From Moanibacter sp965226025 (GTDB taxonomy: Bacteria > Verrucomicrobiota > Verrucomicrobiia > Opitutales > UBA2987), in NCBI GenBank assembly GCA_965226025.1, contig CBDDCD010000003.1, forward strand, positions 1,116,001 through 1,180,000: DNA of 64,000 nucleotides. The letters are read 5' to 3'. The notes under the pieces are model-generated. The model was given only the letters and a program-made list of their open reading frames with translations. It was not told where the DNA came from and searched no databases. The position numbers were made by a program, and so were the translations under genes. Numbering within the stretch: the first letter of the stretch is position 1; each line of letters starts with the position of its first letter. Below, in pieces: positions 8,518-17,888 of the stretch.

Positions 8518-9564
8518 TTACTCAATGTTGACCCGAACGTTTCCCTGCTCATGGGACTTGAGGATTGCTAACAGGATCTGAACGGTTTTGCGCGCTTCGG
8601 TGCCTGGCGAGACGAGTTCCCCACCATGGTCCAGCACGTTGACAAGTTCACCCACCGCACCCAGTTGGTTGGTGTGCATGTATTCGTCTGGCTCGAGGAT
8701 GGTTCGGGACCATCCCGATGTGAACGATCCCTGAATCACGGTGGCGGTATTGCTGTTGACATCGATTCTGCCGTTTTCACAAGTCAGTTGGATTTCCGAG
8801 CCGGAGAAGTCGACTTTGAGACCGTTGTAGAATGCGCGTACCCCGTTGGTAAAATGTATGTAGCCGGAAGCGGCCGGATCGGTGGCGGGATCGTGTCCTC
8901 CGTCCCCTTTATATTCCGTGAAGTGATCGAAGCCTTCCTCCAGTTCGGCGAAAACCCACTGTGGGTCGGATTCGGCAAAGAAGCAGATCAAATCGACGGT
9001 GTGGGTACCGTTTCGAAAGAGCATGGATCGCTGGCTGATTAGATTGGCCGTGATCCCGCGCAACTTTCCCAGTTCACCGCTGCGGATCAGTTCCCGGACT
9101 TCATGGTAGGTAGCCCCCCATCTCCTGGTATGTTCGACCGAAAGAAGGGTGCGGTTGGCCTCGACGGCCGCAATCATCCGATCGGCATCTTCCAATGTCG
9201 TGGCAAGAGGTTTCTCGCAAAGAACGGCCTTCGCTCCTCGTTCCGCGGCCTCGACCGTAATATCGGCATGAAAGTGGTCGGAGGTGGCCACGCTAACTAG
9301 ATCCGGCTTTTCCTTCTCCAGCATTTCCTTGTAGTCGGCGTAGTAGTGCATGTCCGGCCACACGTCCTGCCAGTCATCTTTGAACGCATCCATCTGCTCT
9401 TGGCGTATATCACAGACTGCCACCAAGTCGGTCTGAGGGTGGCGATAATAGGCGCCAGCGTGGGATTTCGGCTTCGCTTGGAAAATGGGAAGATGTCCCG
9501 GCTCTTCAGATCGACGGGCGCCGATGCCGGTTAGACCAACGATGACAGAACGGTAGGTGGGCAT
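8518..9564 (-). CDS. Gfo/Idh/MocA family oxidoreductase
   Basis: A 348-residue NAD(P)-dependent dehydrogenase. The start MPTYRSVIVGLTGIGARR gives a Rossmann glycine motif, although the third glycine region is unusual (GLTGIGARR). VLCEKPLATT is the lysine motif near residue 105. The C-terminal domain carries FRNGTHTVDLICFFAE, with the His/Asp pair in the usual place. The upstream in-frame codon at 9675 would add 37 residues unlike the family, so ATG at 9564 is preferred; AGGAAA lies 7 bases upstream. It probably oxidises a sugar or sugar acid. Confidence 0.87.
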   Translation of the reverse strand: MPTYRSVIVGLTGIGARRSEEPGHLPIFQAKPKSHAGAYYRHPQTDLVAVCDIRQEQMDAFKDDWQDVWPDMHYYADYKEMLEKEKPDLVSVATSDHFHADITVEAAERGAKAVLCEKPLATTLEDADRMIAAVEANRTLLSVEHTRRWGATYHEVRELIRSGELGKLRGITANLISQRSMLFRNGTHTVDLICFFAESDPQWVFAELEEGFDHFTEYKGDGGHDPATDPAASGYIHFTNGVRAFYNGLKVDFSGSEIQLTCENGRIDVNSNTATVIQGSFTSGWSRTILEPDEYMHTNQLGAVGELVNVLDHGGELVSPGTEARKTVQILLAILKSHEQGNVRVNIE

Positions 9565-9704
9565 GAGTGAGTTTCCTATTTTTGTTAGGAAGTTAGCAGA
9601 AATTTCACGTGTAGAGTTGGAGAGCCTGACACCAACACGAGAGAAAGTAACAACTGAGGCAAGACGAAACGCCACTTTAAAATCGGCGAATGCCGATTTG
9701 AAAG

Positions 9705-10850
9705 TTACCAGTCGGCCACACTACCATCGGATTCGTAGAAGTGCTCACCGCCGAGCTCTTCCTCGTAGATACCGCAGTCTTGCTCGGCCTCTTTCTCATC
9801 GATCTCAAAACCGAGACCCGGCTTGGTGGGGAGCTCGATGTGGCCATCAACGACCTGCCAGGGCTCCTTGAGCAGGCCCTCTCCGAGACCGGCATCGACT
9901 TGCTCCTGGATGAGAAAATTGGGGACCGCGGCATCGACCTGCATACAGGAGGAAAAGGCGACGGGACCGATGGCGCAGTGAGGCATGATGTGAATGTAGT
10001 AGACCTCCGCCATATTGGCGATGCGCTTGAGTTCCGAAATTCCCCCGGCGTGGGAACCATCGGGTTGTATGTAGGCGACTGCATTCTTCTCAAATATCCG
10101 ACGAAATTCCCAGCGACTGAGAAGCCGCTCGCCGGTTGCGATGGGGAAGGGCACGTGGTCGGAAACATGCTTTAGGGCGTCGACGTTTTCCTGGGGGACC
10201 GGTTCCTCCACAAACATGGGACGCATGCCTTTGATCTCGTGACAGATCTCAACGGCCAGAGAGGGGGTCATCTTGCCGTGAAAATCGAAGCAGATCTCCA
10301 CATCGTCGCCGACCCATTCCCGCATCATGTAGGCTTTCTTGACGAACTGATCGATCACCGATGGAGGTTCGTGGGCCCGCCACTTTCCCCCGGGTCCCGT
10401 CTTGAACGCCTTGTAGCCCCCTTTTTTCTGAAGCATTTCCAGCCGTTCTCTGGCGGCATCTTGGCCCTGCTGGGATAGATCCGAAATGCCCCAGTGTGCG
10501 TAGACCCGAATGCGGTCTCGTACCGCTCCACCAAGGAGTTGATAGGCCGGCACATCGAAGTGCTTTCCGGCGATGTCCCAAAGCGCCTGGTCGATTCCCG
10601 ACAGCGCCGACATGAGGACGTTTCCTCCGCGAAAGAAGGCCGAACGATAGATATGCTGCCAGTGGTGTTCGATGCGTAGCGGATCTTTGCCAATCAGGTA
10701 GTCGGCCAGTTCCTTAACCGCGGCGTGCGTGCTCCTGGGTTTTCTCTCGAGGGTGGTCTCGCCCCAACCGATAATGCCATTGTCGGTTGTGATCTTTACC
10801 AACCGCATGCGGAGGCGGGGGAAGAATTGGTCGATTCTGGCGATCTTCAT
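9705..10850 (-). CDS. Galactonate dehydratase-like enolase-superfamily protein
   Basis: A 381-residue mandelate racemase/muconate lactonizing enzyme family member, very like D-galactonate dehydratase (DgoD). It would abstract the alpha-proton of a sugar acid and eliminate water to a 2-keto-3-deoxy acid. Metal ligands are Asp in CFDFHGKMTP (with the partner His), Glu in FVEEPVPQEN and Glu in IATGERLLSR. The general acid/base His is in IMPHCAIGP. The C-terminus DGSVADW matches DgoD's ending. ATG at 10850 (MKIARIDQFFP) is chosen; the longer open frame is repeat-derived. It is divergent from the enolase gene at 11249, sharing about 400 bp that hold a large palindrome. Confidence 0.85.
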   Translation of the reverse strand: MKIARIDQFFPRLRMRLVKITTDNGIIGWGETTLERKPRSTHAAVKELADYLIGKDPLRIEHHWQHIYRSAFFRGGNVLMSALSGIDQALWDIAGKHFDVPAYQLLGGAVRDRIRVYAHWGISDLSQQGQDAARERLEMLQKKGGYKAFKTGPGGKWRAHEPPSVIDQFVKKAYMMREWVGDDVEICFDFHGKMTPSLAVEICHEIKGMRPMFVEEPVPQENVDALKHVSDHVPFPIATGERLLSRWEFRRIFEKNAVAYIQPDGSHAGGISELKRIANMAEVYYIHIMPHCAIGPVAFSSCMQVDAAVPNFLIQEQVDAGLGEGLLKEPWQVVDGHIELPTKPGLGFEIDEKEAEQDCGIYEEELGGEHFYESDGSVADW

Positions 10851-10903
10851 GCGCGAAGCTTGTCGGACATCGGACTCACCTGCTAGCGCTAAATCTCGGA
10901 TTC

Positions 10904-11106
10904 TTCGGCTCCCCAGGCCTTGCGCCGGGGTGGTGCTGGGTTCTGGGCTAGAATAGCCGGACCCCTCCAACCACTCCCCGCCCCCCTTTCACCCAGCCGC
11001 TCCGAGCGGCTGGGTGAAAGGGGGGCGGGGAGTGGAGTGTTGATGTGACGGAGATGTGTAGCTGGGAAGCCTGGCGCCACCCCGGCGCAAGGCCGGGGGA
11101 GCCGAA
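10904..11106. repeat. Large palindromic element A
   Basis: Outer inverted arms lie at 10904-10950 and 11059-11106 and contain CCCCGGCGCAAGGCCGGGG-type hairpins. They enclose a perfect inner palindrome with 32-bp arms (10971-11002 and 11004-11035) around one central C. It is homologous to elements at 13815, 23995 and 56642, but the inner palindrome differs between copies. It ends 143 bp before the ATG at 11249, between two divergent enolase-family genes. Confidence 0.9.
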
Positions 11107-11248
11107 TACACGGTAAACACGAACGTCGTGTGGATTCTGCCCCGATCGTCGCTTGCCTGGATAAACCGTGATTGATCATTTGACGGTCGGTCCCCATTAC
11201 GAGAGATCCTGGAGATCAAAGAGACAAAATTGACAGAGGAGGAATCGT

Positions 11249-12382
11249 ATGAAGATCACGGAAGTAAAGACCGCTGACGTAACAATAAAGATCGATGGGA
11301 AGCGGGGGCACTGCTACCACTATGTCCGGGTATTCTCGGACGAAGGGGTGTATGGCACCGGGGAGACCAGCCATGTGGACAGCGGGTGGCGGGACACGAC
11401 CCACGACATGGCAAGTCTCATTGTCGGGATGGACCCGCGCGACGTCGATTCATGCTTCGAACACATCAGGCGGCACTACATTTTTCGCGGTGGGTTTGCG
11501 GGGGCTGGCATTTCGGCCCTGACCGGGATCGAAATTGCTTTATGGGACCTCGCAGGGAAGGCCCAAGGCCTGCCGGTGTATCGTCTTCTGGGCGGCAAGT
11601 TCCGAGATCGGGTCCGGCTGTATGTGGACAGCGCACATACCGACTACAAGGAGCGCGCAGCCGAGGTCCGGGAACGGGGCTTCACAGCCGTGAAGTTCGA
11701 TCTCGATGACTCCCAACATCCGCACAAGTTGGACCGTTGGAACTGGTCCGTGACCCCCGATGAGTTGAAGTCGATTGTAGACCTCGCCTTTGAGATCCGG
11801 GAGGGCATTGGAGAATCGCTGGACCTGGCCATGGATCTACACGGCAGGTATGATGCGACTGCCGGAATGAAATTCGCCCACGCCCTGGAACCGCTGAATC
11901 TGTTGTGGTTGGAAGAGCCGGTTCCGCCGGAGAATATCGAGGCACTGGGAAGGATCACGCAGGCAACGAGGACCCCAATTTGTGCGGGCGAGAATTTGTA
12001 TTTGCGATACGGATTCCGGGATCTTCTAGAGAAACAGGCGGTGGATATCATCATGCCGGATATTTCGAAGTGCGGAGGCCTTTCCGAGTGCAGGAAGATC
12101 GCCAATATGGCGGAAATTTACTACATCCCTTTTGCACCGCACAATAACAGCAGTGCGCTGAGTACGGTGGGGGACGCACACGTCTGTGCCAGTGTTCCAA
12201 ATTTCCTCGCTCTCGAATTCCACCGCTTCCATGACTCAACATGGGACGACGTCCTCGCGACGGATGAATCCGTGGTCCAGGATGGGCATGTCGTGTTGAG
12301 TGAGCGGCCGGGGCTGGGGGTTGAACTGAATGACGTGTTTCTTTCGGCGCAGCTGGGAGAGGGGGAGGCGCTGTGGCAGTAG
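11249..12382 (+). CDS. Enolase-superfamily (mandelate racemase/MLE) dehydratase
   Basis: A 377-residue enolase-superfamily protein, probably a sugar-acid dehydratase. The capping domain occupies residues 1-125 and the barrel follows. Active-site elements: KFD in FTAVKFDLDD, Asp/His in MDLHGRYD, Glu in WLEEPVPPEN, Glu in CAGENLYLR and the His in APHNNSSALS near 300. The last region suggests the mannonate/galactonate-type His base. ATG at 11249 is preceded by GAGGAGG, a strong ribosome binding site. Divergent from the DgoD-like gene; the stop codon lies at the edge of a perfect bidirectional hairpin shared with the convergent flavin monooxygenase gene. Confidence 0.85.
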   Translation: MKITEVKTADVTIKIDGKRGHCYHYVRVFSDEGVYGTGETSHVDSGWRDTTHDMASLIVGMDPRDVDSCFEHIRRHYIFRGGFAGAGISALTGIEIALWDLAGKAQGLPVYRLLGGKFRDRVRLYVDSAHTDYKERAAEVRERGFTAVKFDLDDSQHPHKLDRWNWSVTPDELKSIVDLAFEIREGIGESLDLAMDLHGRYDATAGMKFAHALEPLNLLWLEEPVPPENIEALGRITQATRTPICAGENLYLRYGFRDLLEKQAVDIIMPDISKCGGLSECRKIANMAEIYYIPFAPHNNSSALSTVGDAHVCASVPNFLALEFHRFHDSTWDDVLATDESVVQDGHVVLSERPGLGVELNDVFLSAQLGEGEALWQ

Positions 12383-12447
12383 GATCCTAGCTCAGACAGT
12401 TAGAACCTCTCGCGACGAGGGGTTCTAACTGTCTGAGCTAGGATCCT
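12381..12447. terminator. Perfect 27-bp hairpin overlapping two convergent gene ends
   Basis: Arms 12381-12407 and 12421-12447 are exact inverted copies beginning AGGATCCTAGCTCAGACAG, with a 13-base loop that can pair further. The left arm starts inside the TAG of the + strand gene (12380-12382), and the right arm contains the TAG of the minus-strand gene (12438-12440). It is therefore a bidirectional terminator candidate made partly of coding sequence. Confidence 0.8.
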
Positions 12448-13598
12448 TTCGCTTTCGCTTCGTGTTTTTCGGTTGCCTTCTCGACTGCCTGATCGGCACG
12501 GCCGATGAATTCGGGACGGTTTTCAGCCGCCCAATTCATGCTCGAGTCCCTTCCCTTGTTGAGATCATTGAAGTGGGGCATGACATAGCGGCCGATCAGT
12601 TCAAAGCTGCGTTTGGTCTGCTCGAAGTCGACCCAGTTATGGGCCAATTGCAAAAAGCACCCGAAGCCGCCGGATTGCCCCCAGAGGCGTTCGAGGTGGG
12701 CTATGGCATCGTCTGGGGTCCCGATAACGCCAAAGCTCGATTCATTGATCAGGTCAACCAATGTATCGCAGTCTCCTTCCCAATTGAAGGGAAGCGCCGC
12801 CACTTCATTGAAATACCAGACAAATTTTTCGAGGCCGAACCGCACGTTCTCGCGTGCCTGTTGTCGGGTCTCGGCGATGTGCATCGGCCCTACCAGGCGC
12901 CAGTTCTCTTTGTGCATTTGCTGACCGTTTTCCTCAGCCTGCTGAACGGCAATCTCCCAATTCTTGGGCAGAGACATGAAGCCCGCTTTGCTGGTTGCGG
13001 CAAAGGAGAGCAGACCCAATCCGTGTTTGCCGGCGATGCGGGCGCCGGTGGGAGAGACGGCCGATGCGACTGCCATGGGGACTCTTGGATTGGAGTAGGG
13101 GTGCAGTTGGAGGCGGGCCTCATTGAGCTCGAACCAGTCTGTCTTTTTGGTAACGGTTTCACCGTTCAGGAGAGGGACCATCGCGTCCACCGCCTCCTCC
13201 AGCATGTCCCTCTGGCGCATGGGGTCGATCCCCATCATGAAGGCGTCCGAAGGGAGGGCGCCGGGACCTACCCCAAATATGAAGCGGCCTCGGGTTTGAT
13301 GGTCTAGTTGCATCGCCCGGTCGGCCAGCATCAGGGGGTGGTGATAGGGCACGGAAGCCACCCCGGTGCCCAGGCGGATGCGGCGGGTACGCTGGGCAGC
13401 GGCCGCCACGAAAATCTCAGGGGAGGCGATGATTTCGTAGCCTCCGGAATGGTGTTCACCTACCCAGACCTCGTCAAAGTTCAGTTGGTCGAGCCATTCC
13501 ACGAGTTGGAAGTCGCGCTCAATCGCCAGGTCGGGATTTTCATCCGCTGGATGAAATGGGGCTAGGAATATGCCGAAGCGAAGTCTACGTCTGCTCAT
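12438..13598 (-). CDS. LimB-like flavin-dependent (luciferase-like) monooxygenase
   Basis: A 386-residue luciferase-like monooxygenase, TIM-barrel enzymes that use reduced flavin and O2. The pattern (FGIFLAPFHP at the start, DEVWVGEHHSGGYEII, VPYHHPLMLADR, LDHQTRGRFIFGVGPGALPSDAFMMGIDP in pieces, DWFELNEARLQL) closely follows limonene 1,2-monooxygenase (LimB)-type proteins as I remember them. That suggests oxidation of a terpenoid-like or other hydrophobic molecule with a separate flavin reductase, which is not encoded nearby. ATG at 13598 is chosen over a TTG two codons upstream. Its last three codons, including the stop, lie in the shared 3' hairpin. Confidence 0.83.
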   Translation of the reverse strand: MSRRRLRFGIFLAPFHPADENPDLAIERDFQLVEWLDQLNFDEVWVGEHHSGGYEIIASPEIFVAAAAQRTRRIRLGTGVASVPYHHPLMLADRAMQLDHQTRGRFIFGVGPGALPSDAFMMGIDPMRQRDMLEEAVDAMVPLLNGETVTKKTDWFELNEARLQLHPYSNPRVPMAVASAVSPTGARIAGKHGLGLLSFAATSKAGFMSLPKNWEIAVQQAEENGQQMHKENWRLVGPMHIAETRQQARENVRFGLEKFVWYFNEVAALPFNWEGDCDTLVDLINESSFGVIGTPDDAIAHLERLWGQSGGFGCFLQLAHNWVDFEQTKRSFELIGRYVMPHFNDLNKGRDSSMNWAAENRPEFIGRADQAVEKATEKHEAKAKGS

Positions 13599-13814
13599 TA
13601 TCAATTTTGAGTATCTGGATTACGGCGTGAAAGGAAGGTGGACCGAGACACGATCTCTATTCCAAACACGAGAGGGTCCGTCGATGCGAGCTAAATGACG
13701 GTGTTCGCTCTTGCCCTTCATCAAATTGCGGACTTTCGTCGGCTGGGGTAGTTCAAGCATCTAATGCCGGTGTTTATCATTACGAAGCACGTGCTTAGCG
13801 TTCCGGCGGCTGTC

Positions 13815-13997
13815 GGCTCCCCCGGCCTCGCGCCGGGGTGGTGCCTGGTTTCCAAGCTACAAACCGGAGTGGCATTTCCGGCCCCTTTCGCCCGGCCGCT
13901 CCGAGCGGCCGGGCGAAAGGGGCCGGAAAGTGGTTTTTTGGGTGCAGCTTTTCTAGCCCAGAAGCCAGCGTCACCCCGGCGCGAGGCCGGGGGAGCC
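13815..13997. repeat. Large palindromic element B
   Basis: Outer arms at 13815-13859 and 13954-13997 match those of element A. The inner perfect palindrome has 27-bp arms (13875-13901, 13903-13929). Its core is like element A but with A-T pairs replaced by G-C on both arms at two positions. It ends 55 bp before the start at 14053. Confidence 0.9.
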
Positions 13998-14052
13998 ATA
14001 TACGCGGTAAACAGGTACGTTACGAAACCTAACACTAAGGAGGAGGAAAAAC

Positions 14053-14775
14053 ATGGCTGAGAAAAATCTGAAACTGCGGATCCACGATGGGGAGACAATC
14101 CAGGGCGTCGCGGTGCCGAAAGACATTCCGCGTAGTGAACTTGAAGGCATCCTGGCGGAGCGTGAGTTCGATTTTCTGCACGTTGACTGTCAGCACGACG
14201 CCCACAATGAAGAGCGTTTGGTGGCGTTCTTCAAGATGGCGGAAGAATTCTCCATGCCGGTTCGAGTGCGTATCAAACACACCCGAGATGCATACCTTAT
14301 AGGGACGTATTTGGATCTGGGTCCGACTGGCGTCATGGTACCCGAAATTAAGGATGATGCGACGGTCGATGAAGCGTTGGATGCATTCTACTACCCACAG
14401 CAGGGCAAGCGCAGTTGGGGCGGTCAGAAAAGAGTGGGATTCGCGGAACGGCCGGGCCGGCTCGAGTATGCCCACTGGTGGAACGACACCGGTTTCCTGA
14501 CGCTGCAGATCGAATCGGTCGAGGCGGTGGTGAATGCGCGCTTGCTGGCCAAACCGGGCGTGGACATTCTCACTTTCGGCGCGAACGACCTGATGTTCAG
14601 CATTGAAGGTCATCCGGATTTTCCCTATCGGACGCAGGATGAGTGTCTCAACCACGTTATAGATCAGCTCAAGGGATCCAACGTGCGGGTGGGAATGAGC
14701 GCGGCTACAGAGGAGGCGCGGGGGAGGTGCCTGGAAATGGGAGTGACGGTATTGTTGGAGCGGAGGGACCAATAG
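14053..14775 (+). CDS. HpcH/HpaI-type aldolase
   Basis: A 240-residue HpcH/HpaI family protein, slightly short for the family. The active-site region reads HVDCQHDAHN (a QH variant in place of the commoner EH), RVRIKHTRDA (Arg), GPTGVMVPEIK, LQIESVEAV with the metal Glu near 160, and TFGANDLMFS with the metal Asp near 185. It should cleave a 2-keto-3-deoxy acid to pyruvate and an aldehyde. AAGGAGGAGG about 7 bases upstream of the ATG is the strongest Shine-Dalgarno in the window. Divergent from the LimB-like gene; element B lies between. Confidence 0.85.
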   Translation: MAEKNLKLRIHDGETIQGVAVPKDIPRSELEGILAEREFDFLHVDCQHDAHNEERLVAFFKMAEEFSMPVRVRIKHTRDAYLIGTYLDLGPTGVMVPEIKDDATVDEALDAFYYPQQGKRSWGGQKRVGFAERPGRLEYAHWWNDTGFLTLQIESVEAVVNARLLAKPGVDILTFGANDLMFSIEGHPDFPYRTQDECLNHVIDQLKGSNVRVGMSAATEEARGRCLEMGVTVLLERRDQ

Positions 14776-14830
14776 CGATTAGAGCATCTCCCTCTTCCTC
14801 GTCGTCATTCTCATTATCGGGGACTCCTCA

Positions 14831-14902
14831 AGACGAAATGCTCACGCATTCCGCTACCACCTGATTCGTCTCTGGTAGGGGAATGCGTGAGCATTTCGTC
14901 TT
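14831..14902. repeat. Hairpin repeat, GAAATGCTCACGC family
   Basis: Arms 14831-14859 and 14874-14902 are nearly perfect inverted copies with a 14-base loop. The repeat sits between two convergent genes (stops at 14775 and 14977) and could terminate both. Confidence 0.8.
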
Positions 14903-14976
14903 CTGCCGTGCTCGCAGACCCTCTCTGTATGAGTCCGGAATGTTACGATCGGCCAGAATCATCGACAGAAAGCGCG

Positions 14977-15975
14977 CTACTGATGTATATTCCAGCGAGT
15001 TCGGGAAAGATTCTGAAGCACCTCAGGATTGACGAGATCGTTGGGTGGTTCGCCCTGAAAGACGCTGAGGATATTCTGGGCGGAAGCGATGGAGGTGCGG
15101 ACGAGAGCCTCGTCTGTTTGGCCGGCGATGTGGGGAGAGCAGAAGAGGTTTTCGAGTTGAATGAGAGGATAATTGTCAGGAACCGGTTCCTGTTCGAAAA
15201 CGTCCAATGCGGCGGCGGCGATTTTTCCCTGGCTGAGCGCTTCGTGGAGAGCCTCTTCATCGATGAGCCCTCCTCGGGCTGTGTTCACCAGGACGGCTGA
15301 GGGTCTCATGAGATCGAGTTCGGTCTCGCCGATCAGGTGCCGGGTTTCGGGGGTGAGAGGGGTGTGAAGAGAGATGAAGTCGGACCGCTGAAGCAATGGG
15401 TGGAGATCCATGAGTTCGGCGCCGAGTTGCTCGATAGCGATTTTGTCTGGGTAGGGATCATAAACGAGCACATCCATTTCGAATCCGTGGGCGTGTTTGG
15501 CCAGCCGGGATCCGATACGGCCGAGTCCGATGATGCCGAGTGTTTTTCGGTGCAGCTCCACTCCAACGATGCCATCGCGTTTCCAGACACCAGATTTCAC
15601 TTCGGTGACGGCGCGGGTGAGGTGGCGGGCAATGGCCATCATGTGGGCGAAGGCATATTCACTGACCGCTTCGGAGTTGGCGTCGCCCGAGGTCGTGACC
15701 GCGATGCCTAGGCGAGTGCATTCCTCGACGTCAACGTTGTCGTAGCCGACTCCGTGACGGGAGACGATTTTCAATTTTGGCGAAACCCGAAGGACGTCCA
15801 TTGAGATGCGGGCAACTCGGGCTAGCATGCCGTCGACGTCGTTGGCTGCTTCGATCACTCGCTCGGGTTTCGAGTAGGCTTGGAGGATTGTGAGATCGAC
15901 GCCGTTCTCTTTCAGGAGGTCGAGGCCTTCAGGTCGGACGTTGTGGTCGGTTATGAGGACTTTGGGTTTGGGCAT
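14977..15975 (-). CDS. D-isomer-specific 2-hydroxyacid dehydrogenase
   Basis: A 332-residue NAD-dependent D-2-hydroxyacid dehydrogenase (SerA/phosphoglycerate dehydrogenase-like, without a C-terminal ACT domain). The NAD site GLGRIGSRLAKHA is near residues 147-160. Catalytic Arg is in VNTARGGLID (about 237), Glu in EQEPVPDN (about 265) and His in CSPHIAGQT (about 285). It interconverts a 2-keto acid and a D-2-hydroxy acid, which fits downstream processing of aldolase products. ATG at 15975 is preceded by AGGAG. The 3' half of the upstream gap was hit by IS-A copy 1. Confidence 0.9.
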   Translation of the reverse strand: MPKPKVLITDHNVRPEGLDLLKENGVDLTILQAYSKPERVIEAANDVDGMLARVARISMDVLRVSPKLKIVSRHGVGYDNVDVEECTRLGIAVTTSGDANSEAVSEYAFAHMMAIARHLTRAVTEVKSGVWKRDGIVGVELHRKTLGIIGLGRIGSRLAKHAHGFEMDVLVYDPYPDKIAIEQLGAELMDLHPLLQRSDFISLHTPLTPETRHLIGETELDLMRPSAVLVNTARGGLIDEEALHEALSQGKIAAAALDVFEQEPVPDNYPLIQLENLFCSPHIAGQTDEALVRTSIASAQNILSVFQGEPPNDLVNPEVLQNLSRTRWNIHQ

Positions 15976-16118
15976 CTGATGAGGTTCTCCTTTCTGGAGA
16001 GACTAGCAACTGTTGTTGGACTGGAAAGAATCGAGCGCTGAAGGCTTTGGGAAACGGAATTGATGATTCGCCGCAGGTTCCTGAGCAGTGGCCTTTTTGT
16101 CGGCTCGCCTTTTGCTCT

Positions 16119-16251
16119 GCGGCACGTCCGGCGGCCACGCCCTACGGCCTGACGGCGCATAGACGCCTGTGGTCGGACCATTGCGAACCAAGCAATGCAC
16201 CTGTCTCGGATTCACCGAGAGGAGGTAGGGCGTGGCCGCCGGACGCGCCGC
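16119..16251. repeat. Inverted repeat, GCGGCGCGTCCGGCGGCCACGC-type family
   Basis: A 27-base arm at 16119-16145 (core CCGGCGGCCACGCCCTAC) is inverted at 16225-16251 with few mismatches. Single-arm relatives are at 50936-50971, 53367-53394 and 58141-58166. The gap between the dehydrogenase start and IS-A copy 1 contains nothing else recognisable. Confidence 0.75.
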
Positions 16252-17888
16252 CATTTTTATCTTTATGGCGCGAGCGAGCTCAGGGAGTGTAGTTACGGTG
16301 TTTTGATTCTCGGGACATTAGGTGATGATATTGATGGCCTTGTGTAGGTTGAAGGTGAAATGATCACAGAGGGCAGGGGTGGATTCGAAGCCCATGGTAG
16401 ATTTGAGGCTAAGAACCAGTTGCCTGCAAGCAGCCAGGATTCTGGCTGCGTTATGGTTACGGATCATACATCGATCTTCATCGAAGAAGCGATCTCTGGG
16501 GTAGTGGTTTTTGTTTTCGATGGCCCAGTGGTTGCGGATTTTCGATAGGAACTGAGGAGGGCTCAAGTCGGTGGGATCGCGGCTGCTGACATAGTAGGAG
16601 CGTTCCGAGGAAGGTTTCGCTTTGTTAGGATAATGGAAGGTGCGTTGGACAGAGGCGAACTGACGAGCATGAGGCAAGCCAAGGGAGGGAGCGCTTAGAG
16701 GATGGGTTGCTATTTGACGAATCTCCAGGCGGCCATGGTCCTTATCTACGGTTTGGTGGACAAAAAGGGGGAGGGGCCGAAAAGATTCTTTGCGTCTTGA
16801 TGCATGGTGGGTTGGTTGTCTTTGATCTGGATGATATAGTCAGCACCGAGTTCTTCGACCACGATGTGGGCCGTTTCTTTTTGGTTATGCATGGCGTCGA
16901 AGGTGAAGGTGGATCCGTCCATGGCCGGCATCTTGCGCAGGAGAGTTTGGGCGGCGGTGATCTCGTTGGATTTGTCGGCGGTAGCGACTTGGGCAATCGT
17001 TTGAGCGCTTTGATGATCGACCGCGGCCACCAGGTGCAAGGCCTTGGCCGGTTCTTTGTCAGTGCCTTTGAGAGTCTTACCGTCAACCGCAATATCGCGG
17101 GGCAAACGGCCCTCGGGCGAGGCTATGAATTGGGTGAGGATTTGATCGAAAAGCTCGGCCTCGACGTTTTGCAACACCCGGTAGAAGACATCATAGCAGG
17201 GGGCCTGAAAACGGCTTGTTTTGGGGTTTTTCCAGGAGCGTAAGGCGCGCAGTTGGGCTTGATTGAGGTGATGGGCCAGGCGCACGATCTCCTTGAGGTT
17301 GTGTTTGCCGCAGAGGGTGCCGAGCACAATCATACTCAAGACCGTGGCGAGTCGATAGCGACGGCCCGCTTTTCGACGGAAGTCTTCGATCTGGTGGAAG
17401 CGTTCCCGGAGGCTTGTCATCTGTTCCACTTTGAGGCAGACCGCATGGGAGTTGTCGTTGGCATTGAGGGCCTCACGGTGTGCCTTGGGCAAGGGCCCTG
17501 GCGAGCGCAGCAGTTGCAGAGCATCAGCCCGCAGGGGTTTGACCCAGATCTGCTTGGGGCGCTCATGGCGTTCATAGAAATCTTCCCGCTGTCGACCATA
17601 TCCCGCGCTCAAGCCCAAAGGAGTCCACCCGCTCGCCTTGTAGCAAGTGCCTCGGTGGATCTGTGGGTCCACGAAAGTTTCCGCTACCAAGGGCGATAGG
17701 CAAAGGCCTGCTCCCAGTGATCGGCCAAGACTCTCAGGCACATCGCCAACGTCTTGGAGGCCAGATTGGCCAGCTTGAGCCCGGGCAGAATGAGAAAACG
17801 CCGGTTCTGCACCACCAGTTTCAAGCGCGCATGCCGTCGCGCCCCATCCCAGCCGATCCAGCCGTCTCGATCCTTCAGCCGGTAGCTA

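Noticed and set aside
12462..13307. 281-codon open frame on the + strand opposite the LimB-like gene
   Set aside because: Pure antisense shadow of a well-supported gene in GC-rich DNA; no family resemblance. The same applies to long frames opposite 20408-21202, 43465-44274 and 60296-61165.
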